A DNA stretch of 12,563 bases from Acidimicrobiia bacterium (GTDB lineage: Bacteria > Actinomycetota > Acidimicrobiia > Spongiisociales > ZC4RG35): NCBI GenBank assembly GCA_029865445.1, contig JAOUGY010000086.1:1-12563 (forward strand). The letters run 5' to 3'. The notes beneath the pieces are model-generated. The model had not been told where the DNA came from. It saw only the letters and a program-made list of their open reading frames with translations, and did not search any database. Shown here one piece after another: positions 6,279-12,563 of the stretch. Within the stretch, counting starts at the first letter, position 1. Every line of letters starts with the position of its first letter. The position numbers were made by a program, and so were the translations under genes.

Positions 6279-6998
6279 TCATCGAGTGACCTCTGGAGGC
6301 GCAGGCACCTCTTCGATGATCACCTCTCCTCGCTCCAGCGCCCAGGCCTGAGACGCCAGGCGGAACGCCAGAGTGGGTGCAAGCTCATCGTGCGGGCGCA
6401 GGTAGATCTCGGCCCAGTCATCGGGTGGGATCATGACGTGCCACGACAATCCGATTTCCCAAGCCTCCGACCTGAACATGTAGTGGGAGACCACGAGCAG
6501 GCTGGGCGCCACCATGCTTCCCGAAGACGGTGAGCCAACAGCGATCCCAGGCTCGTGCTCGATCAGCCAGTCGGCGAAGATCCCCAACAACTCGGCGGCG
6601 TATTCACCCCGATCATCCTCCCACGGGAGCACCACCGTCGGTTTCACCTCCCTCACTTCGTAGGTCCCCCGGCGGGCTGTGACCACGATGTCGAGCGGCC
6701 TCTCGATCGCCGTCGACTCTGCAACCACCACGATCTCTGCGACTTCGCCTTCGCGGATCTCTGACGGCTCGACACTCACTTCGGCGCCGGCCGCGGTGGC
6801 GGAAACCGTCACCGGTCGTTGCGTGTCGGAGGTGTCGACGATGGACACGAGGACTCCGCTCTCCGAACCGGGTATGACCCCTTGGACGAACTCGGGCGAC
6901 ACCTGGAGCGTGAAGGGCGCGGAAGGGTCGCCGCCACACCCGAGCATGCTCAGTGCCACACCGAACAGCGCGAGGCGGCCGTGAGGCCCTTCGAACAT
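6279..6998 (-). CDS. lipoprotein of unknown family with Ig-like N-terminal half
   Basis: 239 residues. A signal peptide (GRLALFGVALSMLGC) ends in a lipobox-like MLG-Cys21, predicting a lipid-anchored extracytoplasmic protein. Residues about 30-122 alternate in short beta-strands (FTLQVSPEFVQGV, VLVSIVDTSD, PVTVSATAAG, IVVVAES, PLDIVVTARRG, YEVREVKPTVV), consistent with an Ig-like domain. The second half (about 128-225) is mixed alpha/beta with several Trp residues (AAELLGIFADWLIEHEPG, EIGLSWHVMIPPDDWAEIYL, ASQAWALE); I cannot name its family. The ATG at 6998 is chosen over one 13 codons upstream because GGAGG (complement of 7004-7008) sits 5 nt before it and the signal peptide starts there. 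The stop is only 4 nt from the stop of the FAD gene, so the two converge with almost no spacer. It is co-oriented with the nuclease gene upstream, but a strong hairpin lies between them. Confidence 0.8.
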   Translation of the reverse strand: MFEGPHGRLALFGVALSMLGCGGDPSAPFTLQVSPEFVQGVIPGSESGVLVSIVDTSDTQRPVTVSATAAGAEVSVEPSEIREGEVAEIVVVAESTAIERPLDIVVTARRGTYEVREVKPTVVLPWEDDRGEYAAELLGIFADWLIEHEPGIAVGSPSSGSMVAPSLLVVSHYMFRSEAWEIGLSWHVMIPPDDWAEIYLRPHDELAPTLAFRLASQAWALERGEVIIEEVPAPPEVTR

Positions 6999-7093
6999 GA
7001 TGACCTCCAGTCCCACTTCGCCTGTCGCGATCATCATCGGATTGCGTACAGCCGGACTGTCAGTGCCGTTCGCCAGCTTTCCGACCGGCCGAG

Positions 7094-7154
7094 GCCCGGC
7101 GGCGACGCAGGACGCTCACGGGCCGTGGTACGTCCCTGAGCGCCGCCGCCGGGC
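7094..7154 (-). terminator. nested GC-rich hairpin after the nuclease gene
   Basis: Outer arms GCCCGGCGGCG (7094-7104) and CGCCGCCGGGC (7144-7154) pair perfectly over 11 bp. Inside them, CGCTCA-c-GGG (7113-7122) pairs with CCC-t-GAGCG (7134-7142: CCC then TGAGCG) over 9 bp with one bulged C. The structure starts 18 nt past the nuclease stop on the minus strand. No U-tract follows, so it would be a tailless (actinobacterial-style) or Rho-assisted terminator, or a 3'-end stabiliser. Confidence 0.5.
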
Positions 7155-7172
7155 GCATCAACGTTTTCGCGA

Positions 7173-10100
7173 TCACCGAACCCGGACGTTGCCTCCGTCG
7201 AGGGTCTGGGAGACCGTCTTCACACCGTCGAATCGCGACGAGAACCACATGCCTCCGTCTTTGTCCCACACGGTGATGCCGATGGTGTCGGCCGAACCCG
7301 GGTCTCCGTTGTCGTCGAGTGTCAACTGCAGCGTGGCGTTTCCTCCCACCGACACCGGATTCAGGGGGTCGGTGATGTCTTGGATGTTCGCCTTGCTGTT
7401 GAACGTGGCCGTTCCGTCGCCGGTCTGGATGGCCAGCGACGTGAGCGCCGTTGCCTTCATCTGGTAGGTGTGAACGACACCGTCGGCCTCGGTGCGTCTG
7501 ACGATGATGTTCACGCTCCCCTGCAGGTTCTTTCCGCTCTTGTTGAACTTGACGCTGAACCCGAAGTTCGCCTTCGTGCCGTCGTCTCCCGCGACCGCCC
7601 CGGCCGACCCGTTCAGGAGGATGAACCCTCCCCCGGAGATGAAGTTGGACGCGAGGGGTTTGGCCACCATCACCACGACGTCGTCTGTAGAGGCGTTCCG
7701 TGTGTAGTGATCGTCGACCACGATCCCGACCGTGAAGGCCTGACCGTCACCATTGATGGTCACGTTCCACTGGCAGGTGGCGGTTCCGGTGGACACGTCT
7801 CCGGGGTTCGCCAGGCCGATCGGAAGGTCGGTGCACCCGGCGATCGGCGTTCCCGTGTCACGGTCGATGAACGTGACCGTGGCGTTCCGGATGTCGCCTG
7901 GCGCCGTGTCGGCTCCAGCGTCCGATGTGGTGGAGATGTCCTGCACCGTCGCAGCCAGGGTCACCTGGGCGCTGCCCGAGGACGTCGACGCAGTCGACAC
8001 GTAGAGGGCGCCGGTGTAGGTGGCCCTGGCGTCCTCCTGCGTCACCGTGATGGTGATGTCCGCGGATGTGGAGTCGCCGTTGCCATCCTCGACGGTGATC
8101 CGGATCACGTACGTGCCCGGCGCCACGAGCGCATAGCCGGACAGGGTCCATCCGCACGAGACCGCCCCACACCCATCGTCCGCCAATTCGATGCCGGAGG
8201 GCAGTCCGGTGGTGAATGCCCCACCGTCGACACTCCATTCGGTGTCGATGACCAATGGAAGGTCGCCGGCCACGTCGGTGGCAGTGATCTCCACGTCGGA
8301 GATGGGGTCGCTGTACTGGACCGACTGGTTGGCCGGTGACACTTCGACCGCGGGCGCTGCGTTCAGTTCGAGTCCGACGATCACAGGGTCGTGGTCGGAG
8401 GTTCGATACTGGTCTACGGCGTACAAGGACGCGATCTGGCCTGGGGTCTTGAACTCGGTGTTGTAGTCCAACACAGACGGTTCGTCGGCGTTGATGTGAT
8501 AGTCAGCCACACCCGTCACCTGGGCGTCCATCGACGTGGAAGCCAGCGCCTGGTCGAGGTAGCCCCACTGTCCGTCGAACACGTACGAGTAGGCGTCGGC
8601 ACCGAGACGGTCGAGCACGAGGTTCGTGAACCCGCCCGACAGGAGGGCGGTGATCGGATCCTCTTTGGCGTACGAGTTGTAGTCGCCGATCATCAAGATG
8701 TCGGACTCGCCGGTACCCGTGGGATCTGTTGCGAACCACGACAGCAGTTCGTTGACGGCGTTCACGCGCACTTGGTTGCAGTTGCCCTGTCCATCGCCTG
8801 CGTCCGGCGCGTCACACGCGGAGCCCTTCGATTTGAGGTGGTTCACGTTCACCAGGAATCGGGCTCCGGTGTCGGTCTCCTCGAACGCCTGCAGCAGCGA
8901 GGCGCGGTTCCGGGGGGCGCCGTCCCCGCCATTGACGAACGCCGTCGTGTTGAGCGCTGCGGTCTGGCCCGCCGGTGTCACGGACGCCGGCTGGTAGATG
9001 ACACCGACCTTGATGGCGTCGAGACCGAGTGCGTTCGCCTCTCCGGTGGCACTGTCGACGTCGAGCAGTGCGTATGTTCCTGGAGCGGTGGCGTCGTTCA
9101 GCTTGTCGACGAGGAACTGCATGGCGCTCGACGGGCCGTAGCCGTCGTTCTCGACTTCATTCACGCCGAGAACGTCGGGGTCCATGGCGACGATGGCCGC
9201 CACGGTCTTCGGCCATTGCCGATCGAACTCGGCCTGGCTGTTGGCACCCCTGCAGTCGGTGGGCGCCCCGCCCACACCATTCGTGCAACCCTGGAACGTG
9301 TTGAAGAAGTTGAGCTGGTTCATCCCCACCACCTTCAGCCGACCGCCCACATCTGGAGGTGTGGGCGGCCGCTGGTTGGCGGCCTGGAAGTTCACATTGC
9401 CACCCAGCGCACCGATCGGTCGAAGTCGGAAGGCGTTCCCGCTGGCCGCGTTCCCCGACCATGTGTAGGTCATCACTCCGACGGTGCCGGTGGCCGTGTC
9501 ACCACCGCGCAGCGTGTTGGACGCCGACAGCGGGTTGCCGCCGCGCCCGAACGCGATCGGATCCGGGTTCTGGTTCTGAAGGGCGTCGTCGAAGATGATC
9601 TTGTTGAGGTTGTTGGCGCTCTGCAGCGCAAGAGCCGGTGCGCCCGGTGCGACGACGTTCGTGGGCTGGGCCAGTCGCCCGCCTGAAGACATCACCACCT
9701 GACCGAACCGGCCGAGCTGGAAGTGTTCCGTCACGTACAGCGCCTGGGGCATGCGCACCAGCATTCCCTCGTACCGCTCCGGATAGGCGGCATCGGGGAA
9801 CGGCAACGTCACATCGGTCGGAGTCACGGTACCGGTCCCACAGGCGACGACTCCCGTCGCCGTCACCTGCGTCTGATCCTGGAACTCGCCGGCGGTTCCG
9901 GTCACACGAACCACGTCGCCAAGGGCGACGTTGTCGTTGTTGCCGTTGAACACGAACAGGCCGTCGGAGGTGGCGGGGTCGCCGTCTCCGCTGAGGTCCT
10001 GAATGTAGAAGCCGCGCAGCGCCGGGGAGGGGCCCTCGTGGTCGCCCACGACCACACCCTGCGTCGTGACGAGGCCGGTGATCGCCGCAGCTGCCCCGCT

Positions 10101-12224
10101 CCCCTGGATGGCGTATGCAGGCGTGAATGTGTCTGCGCACACGTCGAGGGCCGTGAATCCGAACACATAGTCGGCGGTCATCGGATCGGGTGTGCCGTCC
10201 TGATCGGTCACCTGGGTGGCGAACACGGTCACCGTACAGCTGTCACCCGATGTGAAGTCGGTGTCGGGGTCGAGGGTATAGCTCGCCGGCCCACCGCTGA
10301 CCGTTGCAGTGTGGGTGCCGCTGGTATCGCACGTGATCTCGAACCAAGTGCCGACAACGGTCACCGGCTCGTTGAAGTCGATCACGACATTGCCGCCCAC
10401 CGATGCGTCTGGTTGCCCGTTCGAGGGGGTGGTGGACACCACCGTGGGAGGCCCGTCGACAACACAGTCATTGGCCATGCCCGGGGTCGAGGCCCGCACG
10501 GAGAGGTCGGTGTTGTTCTGGTCGGTGTCGGCGCCATCAGGGCAGCGGGAGATGCTCTCAGAGGCGGCTGCGCCGTTGTCCTCGAGACCGGAGCCGGACC
10601 CTTCGGTGTATGGGGCCCCGGTGTCTCCCTCGTAGCTCACAGTGTCGATGATGTCGCCGTCGTAGCGAAGAGCCACGGCGTCGGGGGCCCCGTTCTGGAT
10701 GAAGTTCGTGTCCGGGGCATCGTCGAGATCGCAGTTGGCCACCGTGGCCGTGTTCGCACACACCACGTAGTAGTCGCCTGCGGCAAGGCTCACCGCGGGC
10801 AGGTCGATCGGGTCGTAGACGACGGTGCCGTTGCCGTTGACGAGCTCGAGCGTGAAGGCATCGAGGTCGAGAGCGGTCCCCCCGTTGTTGCGAAGCTCGA
10901 CGAATTCGGCGACGTCCGTGCCCGGCTGGTCGTAGTCGATCTCGTTGATCACCAGGGCGGGCGTCACCACTTGGTTGGGTTCACCAGGGGTGTTGTACGC
11001 CTCGCCGACGATCGGGGTGCCGGTGAATCCTGTGATGCCGGCGAGGTCGAAGTCGTTGCGCACCCAGTCGGCCGTCGAGTCGGTGTCGGCGCCGTCGGGG
11101 ATCCTCGATGCGCCTCCGGGGGCGAATACCAGGCCGTCGTAGGCGACGCCCAGGACCGGTGTTCCGTAGGTCAGGTCGGCCGCGCCTCCGTCATTGACGG
11201 CCACCGCATCGACGACCGTATCCCACGGCGTGTTGTCGAAGGTGCCGTCATCGTCGGTGTCGAGATCCGTATTCGCTGCCCCGGTGAAGTTCTTCACCAA
11301 CAGCAGTGTGACCGTGCCGTTCTCCAGTGCGTTCGCCGGGAGACTCACCAGATGGAGACCGCCGGCGTCGGTGCTGCCCATGGCGATGACCTCGTCCACT
11401 GTTCCTGTCGCAGGCCCGCTGTCGCCTTCGATCTCCAGGATGGTGTAGGTGCTGTAATCGGTGTTGGGATCGCCGATGATCTCGACGAACTCCACGTCGG
11501 TGCCGGCTGTGCTGGCCGAGAATTCGTTGATGACCGGATCGGCGGCGGGTGCGGCACATGGGCTCAGGGGCGATGCCGTGTTGCGCGGGTTCGGCGCCGC
11601 GACCGCGAAGTCGAGGGCGTTGTTGTCGGTTTCGGTGCAGCCGTTGCCGCCGCGGATCGCCGCGGTCGTATTGGTGGTTCCGGGAGCCGTGGCCGCCTCG
11701 AAAAAGTTGGCAGACCCATATCCCACCAGATCCTTGATCATGGCGAGCTGAGCGGCGGTGCAAGGTGTCGACCCGCCGTTGCATCCGAGGCCGCTGGTCG
11801 AGGTGACGAGGGCGACTTTCCCTGCGGTTCCACTCATGTTGATGGGACCGGGGTCGGTGACATCGGGCGCAGGCAGGGCCCAGCCGTTCGCACCACCCGA
11901 AGCCTCTTGGACGAGCATGTACTGTCCGGGAGCGAGCGACCCCGACAGCAGCGTGATCTGATTGTCGGCGGCTCCAAAGAGGCCGGTACCGGTGGCGCTT
12001 GCGTACTGGACCGACCAGCCGGCAAGCGAAACCGTCGTCGTCCCCCGGTTGAACAACTCGATGAAGTCGTTTGTGTAGGGCGCTCCGGAATTGCCGCCTC
12101 CGCCGTACACCTGGCTGATCACCACGTCGCCGGACAGGGCGTGGGCCGGCCCGGCGAGCGGGACAGTGGCGACGAACAAGGACAGGGCAACGAGAACCCG
12201 AACGACACGACGCTGCGCGGACAT
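7173..12224 (-). CDS. secreted multidomain ExeM/NucH-type endonuclease
   Basis: 1683 residues. A Sec signal peptide (basic start, hydrophobic 9-24, cleavage likely after AHA at 27-29) is followed by three lamin-tail-like domains (about 31-222, 226-418, 423-585; VVISQVYGGGGNSG, VINEFSAS, LVINEIDYDQPGTD). Next come a Big_5-like Ig domain (592-692; PPTVVSTTPSNG), an OB-fold-like nuclease-associated segment (694-800; ITGLVTTQGVVVGD) and an endonuclease/exonuclease/phosphatase domain (961-1288). Visible active-site residues are Asn969, Glu1023/Glu1025 (VNEVEN), Asn1128-His1129 (NHLKSKG), Asp1181-Asn1183 (GDYNSY), and Asp1277-His1278 (TSDHDP). Ig-like modules follow (1290-1520), then a post-COAP-1-like C-terminal domain (about 1526-1683). 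It should hydrolyse extracellular DNA. The ATG at 12224 is preceded by AAAAGGAG and starts the signal peptide; 75 upstream in-frame codons are rejected. No sorting signal or transmembrane anchor is seen at the C-terminus. Confidence 0.9.
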   Translation of the reverse strand: MSAQRRVVRVLVALSLFVATVPLAGPAHALSGDVVISQVYGGGGNSGAPYTNDFIELFNRGTTTVSLAGWSVQYASATGTGLFGAADNQITLLSGSLAPGQYMLVQEASGGANGWALPAPDVTDPGPINMSGTAGKVALVTSTSGLGCNGGSTPCTAAQLAMIKDLVGYGSANFFEAATAPGTTNTTAAIRGGNGCTETDNNALDFAVAAPNPRNTASPLSPCAAPAADPVINEFSASTAGTDVEFVEIIGDPNTDYSTYTILEIEGDSGPATGTVDEVIAMGSTDAGGLHLVSLPANALENGTVTLLLVKNFTGAANTDLDTDDDGTFDNTPWDTVVDAVAVNDGGAADLTYGTPVLGVAYDGLVFAPGGASRIPDGADTDSTADWVRNDFDLAGITGFTGTPIVGEAYNTPGEPNQVVTPALVINEIDYDQPGTDVAEFVELRNNGGTALDLDAFTLELVNGNGTVVYDPIDLPAVSLAAGDYYVVCANTATVANCDLDDAPDTNFIQNGAPDAVALRYDGDIIDTVSYEGDTGAPYTEGSGSGLEDNGAAASESISRCPDGADTDQNNTDLSVRASTPGMANDCVVDGPPTVVSTTPSNGQPDASVGGNVVIDFNEPVTVVGTWFEITCDTSGTHTATVSGGPASYTLDPDTDFTSGDSCTVTVFATQVTDQDGTPDPMTADYVFGFTALDVCADTFTPAYAIQGSGAAAAITGLVTTQGVVVGDHEGPSPALRGFYIQDLSGDGDPATSDGLFVFNGNNDNVALGDVVRVTGTAGEFQDQTQVTATGVVACGTGTVTPTDVTLPFPDAAYPERYEGMLVRMPQALYVTEHFQLGRFGQVVMSSGGRLAQPTNVVAPGAPALALQSANNLNKIIFDDALQNQNPDPIAFGRGGNPLSASNTLRGGDTATGTVGVMTYTWSGNAASGNAFRLRPIGALGGNVNFQAANQRPPTPPDVGGRLKVVGMNQLNFFNTFQGCTNGVGGAPTDCRGANSQAEFDRQWPKTVAAIVAMDPDVLGVNEVENDGYGPSSAMQFLVDKLNDATAPGTYALLDVDSATGEANALGLDAIKVGVIYQPASVTPAGQTAALNTTAFVNGGDGAPRNRASLLQAFEETDTGARFLVNVNHLKSKGSACDAPDAGDGQGNCNQVRVNAVNELLSWFATDPTGTGESDILMIGDYNSYAKEDPITALLSGGFTNLVLDRLGADAYSYVFDGQWGYLDQALASTSMDAQVTGVADYHINADEPSVLDYNTEFKTPGQIASLYAVDQYRTSDHDPVIVGLELNAAPAVEVSPANQSVQYSDPISDVEITATDVAGDLPLVIDTEWSVDGGAFTTGLPSGIELADDGCGAVSCGWTLSGYALVAPGTYVIRITVEDGNGDSTSADITITVTQEDARATYTGALYVSTASTSSGSAQVTLAATVQDISTTSDAGADTAPGDIRNATVTFIDRDTGTPIAGCTDLPIGLANPGDVSTGTATCQWNVTINGDGQAFTVGIVVDDHYTRNASTDDVVVMVAKPLASNFISGGGFILLNGSAGAVAGDDGTKANFGFSVKFNKSGKNLQGSVNIIVRRTEADGVVHTYQMKATALTSLAIQTGDGTATFNSKANIQDITDPLNPVSVGGNATLQLTLDDNGDPGSADTIGITVWDKDGGMWFSSRFDGVKTVSQTLDGGNVRVR

Positions 12225-12244
12225 ACCGCTCCTTTTCGGAACAG

Positions 12245-12267
12245 GGGTCACCTCGAACGTATGACCC
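12245..12267 (-). promoter_or_regulatory. inverted repeat bracketing the nuclease -10 box
   Basis: GGGTCA (12245-12250) and TGACCC (12262-12267) form a perfect 6-bp inverted repeat with an 11-bp spacer. On the minus strand the spacer contains TACGTT (complement of 12256-12261), a TANNNT -10 candidate. It would start transcription near 12249 and leave a leader of about 25 nt with the Shine-Dalgarno. No good -35 is visible. A protein bound here would block the promoter. Confidence 0.45.
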
Positions 12268-12492
12268 TTGGCACCCACTACATCCCGGCCGCCTCGGACT
12301 GCGGCTCCCGCGCGGAAAGATATCGCCGCGCATACCGGGATGCCGAGACAAGTGGCGCATTTCTCACCGAATCTCCCAGCAAACCCGTCGACGAGGACTT
12401 CACACGATCGCGCGAGCCGTGCGGTTTTCTGACCTACGTAAAAAACCACCGGAAATCCTCGATGCCGGCGGGTGCACGCCCGCCCACGCCAC

Positions 12493-12498
12493 TACGGT
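12493..12498 (+). promoter_or_regulatory. candidate -10 box of the right-edge gene
   Basis: TACGGT fits TANNNT. The predicted start of transcription falls about 12505, giving a leader of about 50 nt before the ATG at 12556. That leader would contain a two-codon ORF (12505-12513) and the hairpin at 12520-12542. No -35 element is evident. Confidence 0.4.
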
Positions 12499-12519
12499 CG
12501 AGACATGGGGTGATTTCCC

Positions 12520-12542
12520 CGCCCGGACAAACGGTCCGGGCG
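12520..12542 (+). repeat. 9-bp perfect stem-loop in the leader of the right-edge gene
   Basis: CGCCCGGAC (12520-12528), loop AAACG, GTCCGGGCG (12534-12542). The stem ends 4 nt before the AGGAG ribosome-binding site (12547-12551). It does not include the Shine-Dalgarno, so it is either a stabilising leader hairpin or a DNA operator. Confidence 0.6.
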
Positions 12543-12555
12543 AGAGAGGAGTGAG

Positions 12556-12563
12556 ATGCGAAA
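12556..12563 (+). CDS. start of an unidentified gene (3' partial)
   Basis: Only ATG CGA AA is visible before the window ends. The call rests on the Shine-Dalgarno AGGAG (12547-12551) 4 nt upstream, a candidate -10 at 12493-12498, and the fact that a long divergent intergenic region ends here. An M-R-K/N start would suit an exported protein, but the product cannot be identified. Confidence 0.55.

Larger units (their letters stand above)
12225..12555. other. divergent regulatory region between the nuclease gene and the gene at the right edge
   Basis: 331 bp with no gene. It contains the nuclease Shine-Dalgarno (AAAAGGAG, 4 nt before its ATG), the inverted repeat and -10 at 12245-12267, an AT-rich spot with GGTTTT (12423-12428) and AAAACC (12442-12447) in inverted orientation, a GC hairpin GGCGGG (12467-12472)/CCCGCC (12479-12484), and the leader elements of the rightward gene. 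Confidence 0.6.

Noticed and set aside
8391..9686. 431-codon plus-strand frame opposite the nuclease catalytic domain
   Set aside because: Same antisense effect; no domain, no plausible start, and it lies over the conserved catalytic segment of the minus-strand gene.
12225..12449. 75-codon upstream extension of the nuclease
   Set aside because: It would put non-signal sequence before a perfect Sec signal peptide that has its own Shine-Dalgarno at the ATG ending at 12224.
9723..12554. 943-codon open frame on the plus strand opposite the nuclease gene
   Set aside because: It is exactly antisense to a gene with a signal peptide, clear domains and a Shine-Dalgarno. Its translation is Val/Gly/Arg/His-rich with no recognisable domain, as expected for a complementary frame of GC-rich DNA.
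1..12563. Mobile element, CRISPR array, toxin-antitoxin or defence system
   Set aside because: No transposase or integrase, no terminal repeats with target duplication, no regularly spaced direct repeats, and no nuclease/helicase defence pair were seen. The one nuclease is a secreted enzyme.

Overview
High-GC DNA with actinobacterial habits: dense GC-rich coding sequence, TANNNT -10 boxes, at least one apparently leaderless gene, S-layer-homology repeats with paired cysteines, and Sec or lipoprotein export signals. The cysteine-paired SLH repeats followed by a lysozyme-like domain suggest an environmental actinomycete, possibly Acidimicrobiia. That placement is inference from protein style, not from a marker gene.

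Layout, left to right. (1) 3-629 (+): the C-terminal end of a secreted SLH/transglycosylase-like cell-wall protein, cut by the window edge. (2) 765-1896: a divergent cluster with a small dimeric alpha/beta-barrel protein on the minus strand, facing an ArsR-type repressor and a translationally coupled SRPBCC (AHSA1-like) protein on the plus strand. The 56-bp gap between them carries overlapping palindromes that cover both predicted promoters. (3) 1941-2177 (+): a small membrane-anchored protein of unknown function. (4) 2177-2598 (+): a decayed gene. Both ends of an intradiol-dioxygenase-like lipoprotein are readable, but the catalytic core is missing and the frame changes at least twice. (5) 2599-3459 (-): an aldo/keto reductase. 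(6) 3460-3817: a 358-bp divergent intergenic region with a strong 10-bp inverted repeat. (7) 3818-6274 (+): an 818-residue FAD oxidase/GcvT fusion of the dimethylglycine/sarcosine dehydrogenase family. (8) 6279-6998 (-): a lipoprotein of unknown family, tail to tail with the previous gene. (9) 7173-12224 (-): a 1683-residue secreted multidomain nuclease of the ExeM/NucH type, followed by a nested hairpin that may terminate it. (10) 12225-12555: a divergent regulatory region, then the first codons of another plus-strand gene at 12556.

Functionally, the window mixes cell-surface proteins (SLH/transglycosylase, lipoprotein, extracellular nuclease) with small-molecule metabolism (aldo/keto reductase, N-methylglycine-type demethylation feeding one-carbon units to folate). 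The only tightly organised regulatory unit is the ArsR/SRPBCC/barrel divergon. I found no mobile element, CRISPR array, tRNA, rRNA or defence system. I do not see a clear new biological system. The best second-look items are the ArsR divergon operator, the gutted dioxygenase pseudogene, the promoter-embedded inverted repeat of the nuclease, and the leader of the gene starting at the right edge.
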